Shown here piece after piece: positions 28,494 to 37,124 of a stretch of DNA of 64,000 nt; position 1 is the first letter of the stretch, and each line of letters opens with the position of its first letter. Origin of the DNA: Poindextera sp036272595 (GTDB taxonomy: Bacteria; Pseudomonadota; Alphaproteobacteria; Caulobacterales; Caulobacteraceae); contig DATAYM010000092.1 of assembly GCA_036272595.1 (NCBI GenBank), forward strand, positions 97,142-161,141, in the 5' to 3' direction. Below the pieces are notes generated by a model. It ran no database searches and had not been told where the DNA came from. It saw only the letters and a program-made list of their open reading frames with translations. Position numbers and translations under genes: made by a program.

Positions 28494-29402
28494 GTGACCG
28501 ATCCGACGACGGACCCCCTGAACGATCCCATGAACGACCCCATGAACGAGTCCCTGAACAATCCCATCGCCGACCCGCTGGTCGAGGTGAAGGACACCGA
28601 CGCCACCAGCGACCTCGTCCAGTTCGAGGGCACGCCCGAGGGCGCGGTCACCGTCTGGATCAACCGCGCCGCCAAGAAGAACGCCTTCGACTCCTCGACC
28701 ATCGCCGCCCTGCACCAGGCGTTCGAGACCCTGCACGGCCAGGACGGCGTCCGGGTGGTGTTCGTGCGCGGCCGCGGCGGCAACTTCTCCGCCGGCGCCG
28801 ACCTCGACTGGATGCGCGAGGCCGCCGACCTCAGCGAGGACGAGAACCACGAGGACGCGCTGGCCATGGCGCGGATGCTGAAGCAGCTCTACGACCTGCG
28901 CCCGCTGACCGTCGCCCTGGTCGAGGGCGGGGCCTTCGGCGGCGGCGCCGGGCTGATCGCCGCCTGCGACATGGCCGTCGCCACCCAGGACGCCCGGTTC
29001 GCCTTCTCCGAGGTCAGGCTGGGCATCATCCCAGCGACCATCAGCCCCTATGTGGTCCGCGCCATCGGCCCGCGGCTGTCGCGCAGCCTGTTCGCCACCG
29101 CCCGGCTGTTCGACGCCGCCTTCGCCGAAAAGATCGGGCTGGTGAACGAGGTGGTCGCCGACGCCGCGGCGCTGGAAGCGGCGCAAGCCAAGCTCTCGGC
29201 CGAGATCATGGCCTGCGCGCCCGGCGCGGTGGCCGCGGCCAAGGACCTGGTCGCCTTCGTCGCCAACGACGGCGACATCGACCACCACACCCTGGACGAG
29301 ACCGCCCGGCGCATCGCCCGCGCGCGGGTGAGCGAGGAGGGCAGGGAAGGCATCGCCGCCTTCCTGGAAAAGCGCAAACCCTCTTGGACCAGCCTGGCCT
29401 GA
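28494..29402 (+). CDS. Enoyl-CoA hydratase/isomerase, likely methylglutaconyl-CoA hydratase
   Basis: A crotonase-fold enzyme. By context it hydrates 3-methylglutaconyl-CoA to HMG-CoA after MCC (inference). From GTG 28494 it has 302 residues. The first 23 are a low-complexity PLNDPMNDPMNESLNNP segment made by 12-bp tandem repeats; later in-frame ATGs at 28530 and 28542 are alternative starts. Crotonase motifs: GGNFSAGADLDWM (oxyanion hole), FGGGAGLIAACDMAVA and FSEVRLGIIPATISP with the catalytic Glu region. It lies 14 bp after mccB. Confidence 0.9.
   Translation: MTDPTTDPLNDPMNDPMNESLNNPIADPLVEVKDTDATSDLVQFEGTPEGAVTVWINRAAKKNAFDSSTIAALHQAFETLHGQDGVRVVFVRGRGGNFSAGADLDWMREAADLSEDENHEDALAMARMLKQLYDLRPLTVALVEGGAFGGGAGLIAACDMAVATQDARFAFSEVRLGIIPATISPYVVRAIGPRLSRSLFATARLFDAAFAEKIGLVNEVVADAAALEAAQAKLSAEIMACAPGAVAAAKDLVAFVANDGDIDHHTLDETARRIARARVSEEGREGIAAFLEKRKPSWTSLA
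28518..28565 (+). repeat. 12-bp tandem repeat at start of enoyl-CoA hydratase gene
   Basis: Four consecutive 12-mers of the form (C/A)TGAAC(G/A)A(T/C/G)(C/T)CC: CTGAACGATCCC, ATGAACGACCCC, ATGAACGAGTCC, CTGAACAATCCC. They encode repeated (L/M)N(D/E/N)(P/S) units just inside the N-terminus, before the conserved crotonase fold. Confidence 0.85.
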
Positions 29403-29421
29403 CCCGGAAACGAACCCAGTC

Positions 29422-31305
29422 GTGATCACCTCCCTGCTCATCGCCAACCGGGGCGAGATCGCACGCCGGATCATCCAGACCGCGCGGCGGCTGCGCATCC
29501 GCACCATTGCGGTCTATTCCGAGGCCGACGGAGGCGCCCTGCACGTGCGCGACGCCGACCAAGCCGTGGAGATTGGGCCCGCCCCGGCCGCGCAGAGCTA
29601 TCTCGACGGCAAGCGCATCATCGCCGCCGCCAAGGCCACCGGCGCCGAGGCCATCCATCCCGGCTACGGCTTCCTGGCCGAGAACGCCGAGTTCGCCGAG
29701 GCGGTGCTGGCCGCCGGCCTGGTCTGGGTCGGGCCGCCGCCGGCCGCCATCCGCGCCATGGGCCTGAAGGACGCGGCCAAGCGGCTGATGCAGCGCGCCG
29801 GGGTGCCGGTGACCCCCGGCTATATGGGCGACAACCAGGACGAGGAGGCCCTGGCCCGCGCCGCCGCGGTGGTCGGCTTTCCGATCATGATCAAGGCAGT
29901 GGCCGGCGGCGGCGGCAAGGGCATGCGCAAGGTCGAGGCGGCGGAGGATTTCGCCTGGGCCCTGGCCTCGGCCAAGCGCGAGGCCAAGGCGGCGTTCGGC
30001 GACGACCGCGTCCTTTTGGAAAAGGCCATCGAACGGCCGCGCCACATCGAGGTGCAGGTGTTCGCCGACACCGAAGGCGCGCTGGTGCACCTGTTCGAGC
30101 GCGACTGCTCGCTGCAGCGCCGCCACCAGAAGGTGATCGAGGAGGCGCCGGCGCCGGGCATGACGGCGGCGGTGCGCGCGGTGATCTGCGACGCGGCGCT
30201 GAAGGCCGCCCAGGTGGTCGGCTACGAGGGCGCCGGCACGGTGGAGTTCATCGCCGACGCGTCCGAGGGCCTGCGCCCCGACCGCATCTGGTTCATGGAG
30301 ATGAACACCCGGCTGCAGGTCGAGCATCCGGTCACCGAGGCGATCACCGGCCTGGACCTGGTCGAATGGCAGCTGCGCGTGGCTTCCGGCGAGCCCTTGC
30401 CGCTGACCCAGGACAAGATCGCCATCAACGGCCACGCCATGGAGGCCCGGCTCTATGCCGAGGACCCGGCCAACGGCTTCCTGCCGTCCACCGGCAGGCT
30501 GGACTATTTCCACCTGCCCTGGAGCGTGCGGCGCGACAACGCCGTCGACCACGGCGACGAGGTGACGCCCTATTACGACCCGATGATCGCCAAGCTGATC
30601 GCCCATGCCGACACGCGCCAGGCGGCGATCGTCGACCTGGCCGAGGCCTGCGCCGACGTGCAGGTCTGGCCGGTGAAGACCAATGCCGGCTTCCTCACCC
30701 GCCTGCTCAAGGACGCCGAGTTCCGCGCCGGCGACGTCGACACCGGCCTGATCGCCCGCCGGGCCGAGAGCCTGACCACCAAGCCGGCGCCATCCGCCGA
30801 CGTGCTGGCGGTCGCCGCCTGGATGCGGCTGAAGATCGCCGCGCCCTTGGCCGACCGCGCCTCGCCCTGGATCCAGGCCAGCGGCTTTCGCCTCAACGCG
30901 CCGCCGAAGGTCGAGGTGCGGCTGCAATACGGCGGCGAGACCCTGGCCATCCCCGGCGATCCGCCGGCCCACGAGGTGCTGGGCGCGGTCTATCTCGACA
31001 GCCGCGTGATCGTATTCGAGGCCGGCGAGACCTATGAGTTCAGCGACCCCAGCGCCGTGGTCGCCGCCGCGGCCGCCGGCGGCGACGGCGGCGTGCGCGC
31101 GCCCATGCCCGGCAAGATCGCCGCCGTCCACGTCGCCGCCGGCGCCAAGGTGGCGCGGGGCGAGGCGCTGGTGACCCTTGAGGCGATGAAGATGGAGCAC
31201 GCCCTGACCGCGCCGTTCGACGGCGTGGTGGCCGAGGTCGGGGCGGTGCTCGGCGAGCAGGTCAGCGAGGGCGCGATGCTGGCGCGCGTGGAGGCCGAAC
31301 CATAG
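29422..31305 (+). CDS. mccA: Methylcrotonoyl-CoA carboxylase, biotin carboxylase (alpha) subunit
   Basis: ATP-dependent carboxylation of biotin for MCC. The 627 residues comprise a biotin carboxylase N-domain (LIANRGEIARRI), an ATP-grasp with the Gly-rich loop KAVAGGGGKGMRKVE (about residues 156-170), MNTRLQVEHPVTE, a BC C-domain, an MCC-type linker and a C-terminal biotinyl domain with EAMKMEH; the biotinylated Lys is residue 590, 37 residues from the end. The gene follows the hydratase by 19 bp. A propionyl- or geranyl-CoA carboxylase cannot be excluded from sequence alone. Confidence 0.95.
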   Translation: MITSLLIANRGEIARRIIQTARRLRIRTIAVYSEADGGALHVRDADQAVEIGPAPAAQSYLDGKRIIAAAKATGAEAIHPGYGFLAENAEFAEAVLAAGLVWVGPPPAAIRAMGLKDAAKRLMQRAGVPVTPGYMGDNQDEEALARAAAVVGFPIMIKAVAGGGGKGMRKVEAAEDFAWALASAKREAKAAFGDDRVLLEKAIERPRHIEVQVFADTEGALVHLFERDCSLQRRHQKVIEEAPAPGMTAAVRAVICDAALKAAQVVGYEGAGTVEFIADASEGLRPDRIWFMEMNTRLQVEHPVTEAITGLDLVEWQLRVASGEPLPLTQDKIAINGHAMEARLYAEDPANGFLPSTGRLDYFHLPWSVRRDNAVDHGDEVTPYYDPMIAKLIAHADTRQAAIVDLAEACADVQVWPVKTNAGFLTRLLKDAEFRAGDVDTGLIARRAESLTTKPAPSADVLAVAAWMRLKIAAPLADRASPWIQASGFRLNAPPKVEVRLQYGGETLAIPGDPPAHEVLGAVYLDSRVIVFEAGETYEFSDPSAVVAAAAAGGDGGVRAPMPGKIAAVHVAAGAKVARGEALVTLEAMKMEHALTAPFDGVVAEVGAVLGEQVSEGAMLARVEAEP

Positions 31306-31325
31306 CGCCCGAAAGCAGAGCCCCG

Positions 31326-31733
31326 TTGCACCTGATCAAGCTCTGCGTCGGCGCCGCCTCGCCGGAGGAGCTGCGCCTCTGGCGCGCCCGCCGCGCCGCC
31401 GACGGCCACCGCCCCATCGTCCACACACGCCAGACCCCCAAGCGCGCCGAAGAAATCCTCGCCGGCGGCTCCCTCTACTGGGTCTTCAAGGGCCAGATCC
31501 TGGCGCGGCAGACGGTGCTGGCCATCGAAACCCTGGAAGACGGCGCCCGAAAGAGGTGCGAGATCCTGCTGGCGGACGAGCTGATCGCCACCGCGCCGCA
31601 GCCGAGACGAGCGTTCCAAGGCTGGCGGTATTTCGAGCCCAAGGATGCGCCGCCGGATTTGGCCGGCGGGGAGGGGGCGGCGGCATTGCCGCAGGAGCTG
31701 GCGCGGCAACTTAGGGAGATTGGGGCTTGGTAG
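31326..31733 (+). CDS. DUF1489 family protein
   Basis: A 135-residue soluble protein from TTG 31326 (HLIKLCVGAASPEELRLW). It matches what I remember of the alphaproteobacterial DUF1489 family: a conserved LIKLCVG start, TRQTPKRAEEIL, GSLYWVFKGQILARQ and RRAFQGWRYFEPKDAPPDL. Function unknown. It follows mccA by 20 bp on the same strand and may be read through from that operon. Confidence 0.82.
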   Translation: MHLIKLCVGAASPEELRLWRARRAADGHRPIVHTRQTPKRAEEILAGGSLYWVFKGQILARQTVLAIETLEDGARKRCEILLADELIATAPQPRRAFQGWRYFEPKDAPPDLAGGEGAAALPQELARQLREIGAW

Positions 31734-31921
31734 CTCTTCGGAGCCGTCGAGCTGGCTTTGATTCCAGGCCTGAAAAACGGTGACAGCTGCTCCTATCACC
31801 GCAAAACAAGGGGAGAAGGAACCCGTATCGGGTCTCCAGCAGCCTTCACAGCAGGCGCGCGGGCGCGGCCGGCGGCCGGGTTGGCGGGGCGGCGTCGGTG
31901 GTTGTCCAGGGGAAAGGATGG

Positions 31922-32158
31922 CTAGCGTAGTTTGTTGTTGTTGTTGTTGTGGTTGTCGCTGGCCATCCTTGCCTCTGGACAATCGGTGTTGGTGAACGCC
32001 TCCGAACTCGCGAGATCGAGCCAGGCGCGGTGGGCGAAGGGATGCTCGACCGCGGGGTTGAGCCGTTCGGCGGTCATGACCGCGCCGCCCGACTTCAACC
32101 GCACAAGGTCGCCCGCCCGCGCCTCCCATGCCTTGCCGCCCATGGCCATCAGAGCCAC
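31922..32158 (-). CDS. Small DUF2158 (YodC-like) protein with poly-Asn tail
   Basis: A 78-residue protein from GTG 32158; in-frame ATGs 9 and 15 bp later are alternatives. AGDLVRLKSGGAVMTAERL matches the YodC/DUF2158 core (GDxVxLKSGGPxMTV), followed by a Trp-containing segment and a single Cys. The C-terminus NHNNNNNKLR comes from a TTG/CAA trinucleotide repeat. It is convergent to DUF1489 across a 188-bp gap in which I see no gene. Confidence 0.7.
   Translation of the reverse strand: MALMAMGGKAWEARAGDLVRLKSGGAVMTAERLNPAVEHPFAHRAWLDLASSEAFTNTDCPEARMASDNHNNNNNKLR
31932..31949. repeat. (TTG)6 trinucleotide repeat
   Basis: Six perfect TTG units followed by an interrupted TGGTTG. It encodes the Asn run near the C-terminus of the DUF2158 protein on the minus strand. 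Unit changes would keep the reading frame. Confidence 0.9.
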
Positions 32159-32455
32159 CCGACCGGCGCCGCCCGGACGCGCGCTGCAGACGCGCTGTTC
32201 GAACGGATGGATCGGGTGATGCCTGGGCTGTGACGGCTGAGCATGCGGGAGAGTAAAGCACGGCGCGGAGTGGGGTCAGGGATTACCTGACGCGTGCGCT
32301 GGGCCGCCGGCGCGATGGCTCCAATTCGCCGTGTCGGCCAAGCTTAACCGCTGGCGGGCGGCGCCAGACTCGCCCCATGGTGGAAGCGCATCGAGCGGCT
32401 GGCGGGCGCGGGGGATATCCCTCGGGCGCCGCCGGGAAGGACGCGCAGGAACGCC
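32159..32455. other. 297-bp intergenic region, no gene seen
   Basis: The gap lies between the divergent DUF2158 and membrane-protein genes. I see no convincing open frame, RNA gene or repeat element. It must hold the promoters of both flanking genes, but no clear -35/-10 pair stands out. Confidence 0.5.
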
Positions 32456-32686
32456 ATGAGGCCGCTGCTGATCTTCGCCGTCCGCGCCTGGATTTCGTCG
32501 CTGGTGGTGTTCTTCGGGGCGATCGGCGCGGTCTGGGCGGTGGCGCAGCTGATCAATGCGCATGACACCGGCAAATTCCTGCTGGCCATCCTGATCGCCA
32601 GCATCACGCCGCTGGCCATCGGCTGGATCGGCGTCGGCCTCTGGCACGCGTGGCTGAGGCTCAGGAGCGAGGGAGAAGGACGATGA
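32456..32686 (+). CDS. Small two-helix membrane protein
   Basis: A 76-residue protein with two hydrophobic segments (about residues 10-32 and 41-65) and basic ends. ATG 32456 has a CAGGAA ribosome site. The stop overlaps the next start (ATGA at 32683), so it is coupled to the SPFH lipoprotein gene. I do not recognise a family; partnership with the SPFH protein is inferred from coupling. Confidence 0.7.
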   Translation: MRPLLIFAVRAWISSLVVFFGAIGAVWAVAQLINAHDTGKFLLAILIASITPLAIGWIGVGLWHAWLRLRSEGEGR

Positions 32687-33502
32687 GAAGAGCGCTGGCC
32701 GTGAGCGCCTGTGCGCTGAGCCTGGCCGCCTGCGGCCAGGTGCAGCCGGGCCACGTCGGCATCAAGGTCAACCAGTTCGGCTCCAGCGCCGGCGTCTCCA
32801 ACGACGTCCTGGGCGTCGGCACCTATTTCACGCCGCCGGGAACCAGCATCTACGAATCCGGTGTTCACCCGCACCTACACCTATACCGCCTCGACCAGCG
32901 AGCAGAGCGGCCAGAACGAGGAGTTCCTGTTCCAGGACCGGTCGGGGCTGGCGCTCTCCGCCGACATCGGCGTCTCCTATTCGGTCGACCCGACCAAGGC
33001 CTCGGTCCTGTTCCAGAAGTACCGCGTCACCGACGACCAGATCGTCGCCGGGCCGTTGCGCAACGCGATCCGCGACGCGCTGATCTCGCGCTCGGCGCAG
33101 CTGAACGTCGACCAGATCTATGGGCCGCTGAAAGCCCAGCTGCTGCAGGACGTGCAGGGCGATGTACAGAATTATTTCCGTCCCTATGGCCTGCGGGTCG
33201 AGCGGCTGTTCTGGACCGGGCCGGTGCGCGTGCCCGACACGGTGCTGGCGCAGATCAATGCGCGCGTGGCCAACGAACAGGCCGCGCTGGCCGCCCAGGC
33301 CCAGGTCGCCACCGTGCAGGCGCAGGCGCAACAGGCGATCGCCGAAGCGCAGGGCAAAGCGACGGCGCTCAACACCGAGGGCGCCGCCATCCGCGCCAAT
33401 CCCGAGGTGCTGAAGATACGCGCCATCGAAAAGTGGAACGGCGTCCTGCCCACGGTGGTCGGCGGGAGCGGGGCCGTGCCCTTCATCGACGTGGGCAAGT
33501 AG
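32683..33502 (+). pseudogene. SPFH/prohibitin-like lipoprotein gene, frameshifted at about 32857
   Basis: The first 58 codons (32683-32856) encode a lipoprotein signal (LSLAACGQ lipobox) and the start of an SPFH fold (PGHVGIKVNQFGS, VGTYFTPPGTSIYE). The frame then breaks: after GAA at 32854-32856 an odd T precedes CCG GTG TTC, and the remaining fold continues in the next frame to 33502 (VFTRTYTYTAST, FQDRSGLALSADIGVSY, a long Ala/Gln-rich helix, VPFIDVGK end). Two bases missing, or one extra, explain it. It may be a real pseudogene or a sequencing/assembly error, because the rest is well preserved. Confidence 0.85.
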
Positions 33503-33514
33503 CCGCGAGTCTCG

Positions 33515-34069
33515 TCAGCGCGCCGCCCAGTTGTAGGCGTCGCCGCCCGAGCATGAGATGGCGTCGATCTTCCAGGCGGCGCCGGTCAGCTTCAGGCGGT
33601 AGGCGCCGCTGTTGGTCGGCTGGGCGCCCTTGTCCGGCGGCCAAGCGGCTTCGACGACGGCGAGGCCCGGGCCGGTCTGCACGGTCCTGAACAGGTAGCT
33701 GTCCGGGGTGTCCTGGGCGCAGATGATCGGGTCGGCGTCCATGCCGCACTCCTCGCCCGATTTGTAGACGCCGCCGCAGTTGGCCTTCACCTGGCGGGCT
33801 TCCGCGCCGAGGATCGCGGCGGCGAGCGGCGGCGTCAGGTAGGCGAGGTAGGCCGCGCCGGGCGGCGGGGTGGTGCGGGGCCGGCGGCCGGTGGCGGCGA
33901 CGGTGGGGTCGACCGCGCCCGGCTTGTCACCGTCCAGCTTCAGGATGCGCGCCAGCGTCTGCTCCGCCGGCGTCCGCGCCGGGTGAAACGCCGGCTTGGC
34001 CGCCGAGGCCGGCCCCGCCGCCGAGGCCGCGACCAGGGCGGCGATGCACGCCAGGCTCACTGTTCTCAT
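33515..34069 (-). CDS. Exported hypothetical protein
   Basis: A 184-residue protein with a signal peptide (about residues 1-23, cleavage near ASA-A). The mature part has four cysteines (NCGGVY, ECGM, IICAQ, ISCSG), compatible with two disulfides in the periplasm. Family not recognised. It is convergent with the SPFH gene (13 bp apart) and lies 43 bp downstream of the alpha/beta hydrolase gene on the same strand. Confidence 0.65.
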   Translation of the reverse strand: MRTVSLACIAALVAASAAGPASAAKPAFHPARTPAEQTLARILKLDGDKPGAVDPTVAATGRRPRTTPPPGAAYLAYLTPPLAAAILGAEARQVKANCGGVYKSGEECGMDADPIICAQDTPDSYLFRTVQTGPGLAVVEAAWPPDKGAQPTNSGAYRLKLTGAAWKIDAISCSGGDAYNWAAR

Positions 34070-34112
34070 CGATATTTCCCCCTTTTCCGCTTCGCCGCTG
34101 GTGCGGGCGGCC

Positions 34113-35018
34113 TCACGCGAAGCCGCGGTCGGCGAGCCAGGCCTCGAACAGGTCGAGCCAGCGGTCGCTGGGCAGGCCCTGCGGTATCATGCCGAAGCCG
34201 TGGGCGCCGCGGGCGAAGATGTGCAGCTCGGCCGACCGGTCGGCGTCGGACCAGTCGAGGTAGAGCTGCTCGACCATGTGGAACAGCAGCCGGTCGTCCT
34301 GGGCGATCAGGGTGAACAGGGGCGGGGCGTCGGCCGGGACCGGCCGGCCGCGGGTTTCGCCGCCGTAGATGGCGGCGACGAAGGCCGGCGGCGCACCTTG
34401 CGGGTCCATGGCCACGTCGACGACCAGGAAGGCGCCGGCGGAAAAGCCGATCAGGCCGACGCGGGCGGGATCGACGCCCCATTCGCCGGCCCGTTCACGC
34501 ACCAGGGCCATGGCGCGGCGGCCGTCGTCGTCGGCGATCTCGCGGGCGTGCAGCAAGGCTTCGTTGCCGCGCATCAATTCGTCCATGGCGCGCGGGCACT
34601 CGGCGGCGGCGGGCTTGCGGGCGTGCAGGGCGTCGACCGCCGCCGCGCCGGCCAGGAACTCCGCCTCGTCGTCCGGCGTCGCCGAGACGCGGTACTTGAG
34701 CAGGAAGGCGGTGTAGCCGCGCTCGGTCAGCCAGCGCACGACCTCGGTGCCCTCGTGCCGCCAGGTCAGCACGGTCCAGCCGCCCCCGGGACAGACCACC
34801 ACGCCGACGCCGTTGGCCTTGCCGGGCGCCGGTTGGAACACGGTCAGGGTCGGTTCGGAGACGTTGCGCAGGAAGGGGGTTCCGGCCGCGAGGCCCGCCG
34901 GCGGCAGCCAGACGGCCTCGGGGCCGACACCGGCGATGGTGCGCGGCGGCGGCGCGTCCCACAGCGCGATCACATCCCCCGCCGGCGCGCTCCACCCCGC
35001 CTTCGCATCGTCGGCCAT
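34113..35018 (-). CDS. Alpha/beta hydrolase (BD-FAE/acetyl-esterase-like)
   Basis: Start at ATG 35018, chosen for the GGGAGG ribosome site; 301 residues. Motifs: VVVCPGGGWTVL with a HGGG-like oxyanion loop, VGLIGFSAGAFL with nucleophile Ser in GxSxG, AQDD for the acid and ARGAHGFG for the catalytic His. This is typical of xylan-esterase or lipase-like hydrolases; the substrate is unknown. No signal peptide was seen, so it is probably cytoplasmic. Confidence 0.85.
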   Translation of the reverse strand: MADDAKAGWSAPAGDVIALWDAPPPRTIAGVGPEAVWLPPAGLAAGTPFLRNVSEPTLTVFQPAPGKANGVGVVVCPGGGWTVLTWRHEGTEVVRWLTERGYTAFLLKYRVSATPDDEAEFLAGAAAVDALHARKPAAAECPRAMDELMRGNEALLHAREIADDDGRRAMALVRERAGEWGVDPARVGLIGFSAGAFLVVDVAMDPQGAPPAFVAAIYGGETRGRPVPADAPPLFTLIAQDDRLLFHMVEQLYLDWSDADRSAELHIFARGAHGFGMIPQGLPSDRWLDLFEAWLADRGFA

Positions 35019-35224
35019 ACCGGCGCCCTCCCTTGTTATGCACCCACCATGTCCCAAGCGAGGGCCGAGGTTAAGGGGCTGGACGGACTTTGGCCTTCAG
35101 GCCCTGCGCGGGGTAGGGTCACGAGGCCCATTTTACACCCTGTCCCAGCCCGGAGATCCTTGAAGGTCATGACCATGCGTCCGAAGGCGTCGGGGGTCTG
35201 GCGGGGACTCGAGAGGCGGGTGAC

Positions 35225-36055
35225 ATGAACCGCGCCCGGCTGCTTCAGCTGGGCTTCGCACTCGGCCGCGCGCTCGGCGGCAGGTCCGAGGGCGCCTGGT
35301 TGGCGACGGCGCCCGACGGCGCGCCCGTCGTCCTCAAGTGGTCGCCCGACCCGGCGATGGCCGACCGGTATGCGGCGCTGCTCCCCGGGCTGGACGAGCT
35401 GCGAGCGCGCGGCGTACCGGCGCCTGAGTACGTCCATGTGAGCGCCTTCGACGGCGGGACGCTGTCCGCCCAGCGGTTCCTGCCCGGGCGATCGCAGGAC
35501 AATCCGTCGCCGGCGGTCGTCGAGTCGATGGCCGAGTGCATCGCCGCCAAGGCTGGCATTCCGGGGCCGCGGCCGCCGGGAGGCGCCTGGGGCGGGTTTG
35601 TCGTCCGTACACTGACGGGCGGGCAGGACGGGTGGGGGATGCATGAACCGCTGCGCACCGGGGGCCGGCGCAGCGCAGCCGTGCTCGACCGCGTGGCGGC
35701 GATCGGCGCCGACGCCGATCCCAGCTGGTTCCCCGACGACGGGCTTGTCCACCTCGACCTGCACACCGACAACGTCCTGGTCGACGACGGCGCGCTTTCC
35801 GGCATCATCGACTGGGAGAACGCGTGCGCCGGCGACCACCGGTTCGATCTGGTCGCGTTCGCCTTCGACCTCGACGGTCATGACCAGCCGATCTGGGACC
35901 TGGTCGACGCCGCCGGCTTCGATGCGCGGGCGTTGCGCGCCTATGTCGCGCTGCTGACGCTGAAGTGCGCCGCCTCGGCGATCCTTCACCGCCCCGAGGA
36001 CGTGCCGCGCCAGCTCGACCGGGCCGAGCGGGTCTTCGACCGCTACGAGCTCTGA
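35225..36055 (+). CDS. Aminoglycoside phosphotransferase (APH)-fold kinase
   Basis: A 276-residue kinase-like protein. The APH catalytic loop LVHLDLHTDNVLV (Asp base, Asn metal ligand) and the metal-binding IIDWENACAGDHRFDLV are clear; the N-lobe has PVVLKW. The family phosphorylates varied small molecules, so antibiotic resistance should not be assumed. It overlaps the convergent epimerase gene by 13 bp. The 206-bp gap upstream shows no gene. Confidence 0.82.
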   Translation: MNRARLLQLGFALGRALGGRSEGAWLATAPDGAPVVLKWSPDPAMADRYAALLPGLDELRARGVPAPEYVHVSAFDGGTLSAQRFLPGRSQDNPSPAVVESMAECIAAKAGIPGPRPPGGAWGGFVVRTLTGGQDGWGMHEPLRTGGRRSAAVLDRVAAIGADADPSWFPDDGLVHLDLHTDNVLVDDGALSGIIDWENACAGDHRFDLVAFAFDLDGHDQPIWDLVDAAGFDARALRAYVALLTLKCAASAILHRPEDVPRQLDRAERVFDRYEL

Positions 36056-37032
36056 GGCGCCGCGAAGTAGCCGCCGCCGGCAAGGTCCTCAAGCAGGGTC
36101 GGGCCGGCCGGACGCCAGCCCAGCTGCTGCCGGGTGGCGAGGCTGGAGGCGGGGTTGTCGATGGCGATGAAGGGGCCGAACCAGCCGAGCCGCTTGCTCG
36201 CCTCGGCCAGGGTCACGGCGCGGACCGGCGCATTCAGCTGGCGGCCGACGACCTCGGCGATGGCGCGAAAGGCCACGCCTTCTTCGCCGACCCCGTGGTA
36301 GCGGGCGCCGGCGGCGCCCTTCTCCAGCGCCAGCCGGAAGAGGGTGGCGGCGTCCTGCCGGTGAACGCCGCTCCAGCGATTCTGGCCGTCGCCGACGTAG
36401 ATCGCCTCGCCCGCCTTGCGCGCCGCCGCGATGATCTGCGGCACGAGGCCCTTGTCGCCATCGCCGTGCACCGACGGCGCCAGGCGCACGATGGAGGCGC
36501 GCACCCCGCGCGAGGCCCACGTCTCCACCGCCCGCTCGTTCAGGGCCCTGCCGTAGCCGGGCGATTTCGGGTTCGGCGGGTCCGCCTCGGTCGCCGGCCG
36601 CGCGGCCCGCTCGCCGGCGCCGGCCAGCCCCATGGTCCCGAAGGTGGTCACCAGCGGGCGATCCGAGCCTTGTAGCGCCTCGCCGAGCGCGTCGATCGCG
36701 GCCCGGTCGGTCTGCATGATCGCCATCATCGCCCGCCGCATGAGACCGGTGGGCGAGCCGCCGAGAAAGACGCCCAGCAGCCGTCCAAGCGGCAGCTGCG
36801 GCAGGGAGAAGGAGAAGGCCAGGTGGATGGCGCCGTCGGCGTCCCTGGCGGCGCTGCGCAGGCTGGCCGGATCGCGAAGGCTACCCTGGTGCGGGGTCGC
36901 CCCGGCGGCGCGCAGGGCCGCCGCGGCGCGGTCGGTGCGGGCGAGGCCGGTCACCTGGTGGCCGTGCGCGATCAATTCGCGCGTGACGGCGCTGCCGATG
37001 AAGCCGGTGGCTCCGGTGACGAACACGCGCAT
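36043..37032 (-). CDS. NAD-dependent epimerase/dehydratase (extended SDR)
   Basis: A 329-residue Rossmann protein with VFVTGATGFIGSAV at the N-terminus (cofactor Gly loop), FGTMGLAG around the active-site Ser/Thr, and YGRALNE where YxxxK would be expected (Tyr present, Lys replaced by Asn). An AAGGAG-type ribosome site precedes ATG 37032. It is divergent from the AraC regulator (92-bp gap), so regulation by that protein is plausible. Confidence 0.85.
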   Translation of the reverse strand: MRVFVTGATGFIGSAVTRELIAHGHQVTGLARTDRAAAALRAAGATPHQGSLRDPASLRSAARDADGAIHLAFSFSLPQLPLGRLLGVFLGGSPTGLMRRAMMAIMQTDRAAIDALGEALQGSDRPLVTTFGTMGLAGAGERAARPATEADPPNPKSPGYGRALNERAVETWASRGVRASIVRLAPSVHGDGDKGLVPQIIAAARKAGEAIYVGDGQNRWSGVHRQDAATLFRLALEKGAAGARYHGVGEEGVAFRAIAEVVGRQLNAPVRAVTLAEASKRLGWFGPFIAIDNPASSLATRQQLGWRPAGPTLLEDLAGGGYFAAPQSS

Positions 37033-37124
37033 GGCGGACTCCTTGCTGGCCGAGACGCTCTATGGCGCAATCCGGCCGGAGCGGGCATAAGCCATCGTCG
37101 GGTTTTGTTTATGGATCGTCCGGA

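Noticed and set aside
31932..31949. Phase-variable switch from the TTG repeat
   Set aside because: Trinucleotide changes preserve the frame and the repeat is at the protein's end.
31780..31995. 71-codon plus-strand frame with a Cys run
   Set aside because: The Cys run is only the TTG/TGT repeat read in another frame; the opposite strand carries the DUF2158 motif.
35225..36055. Antibiotic-resistance gene call for the APH-fold kinases (here and at 48961)
   Set aside because: The fold is used for many small-molecule kinases and no resistance-specific feature is visible.
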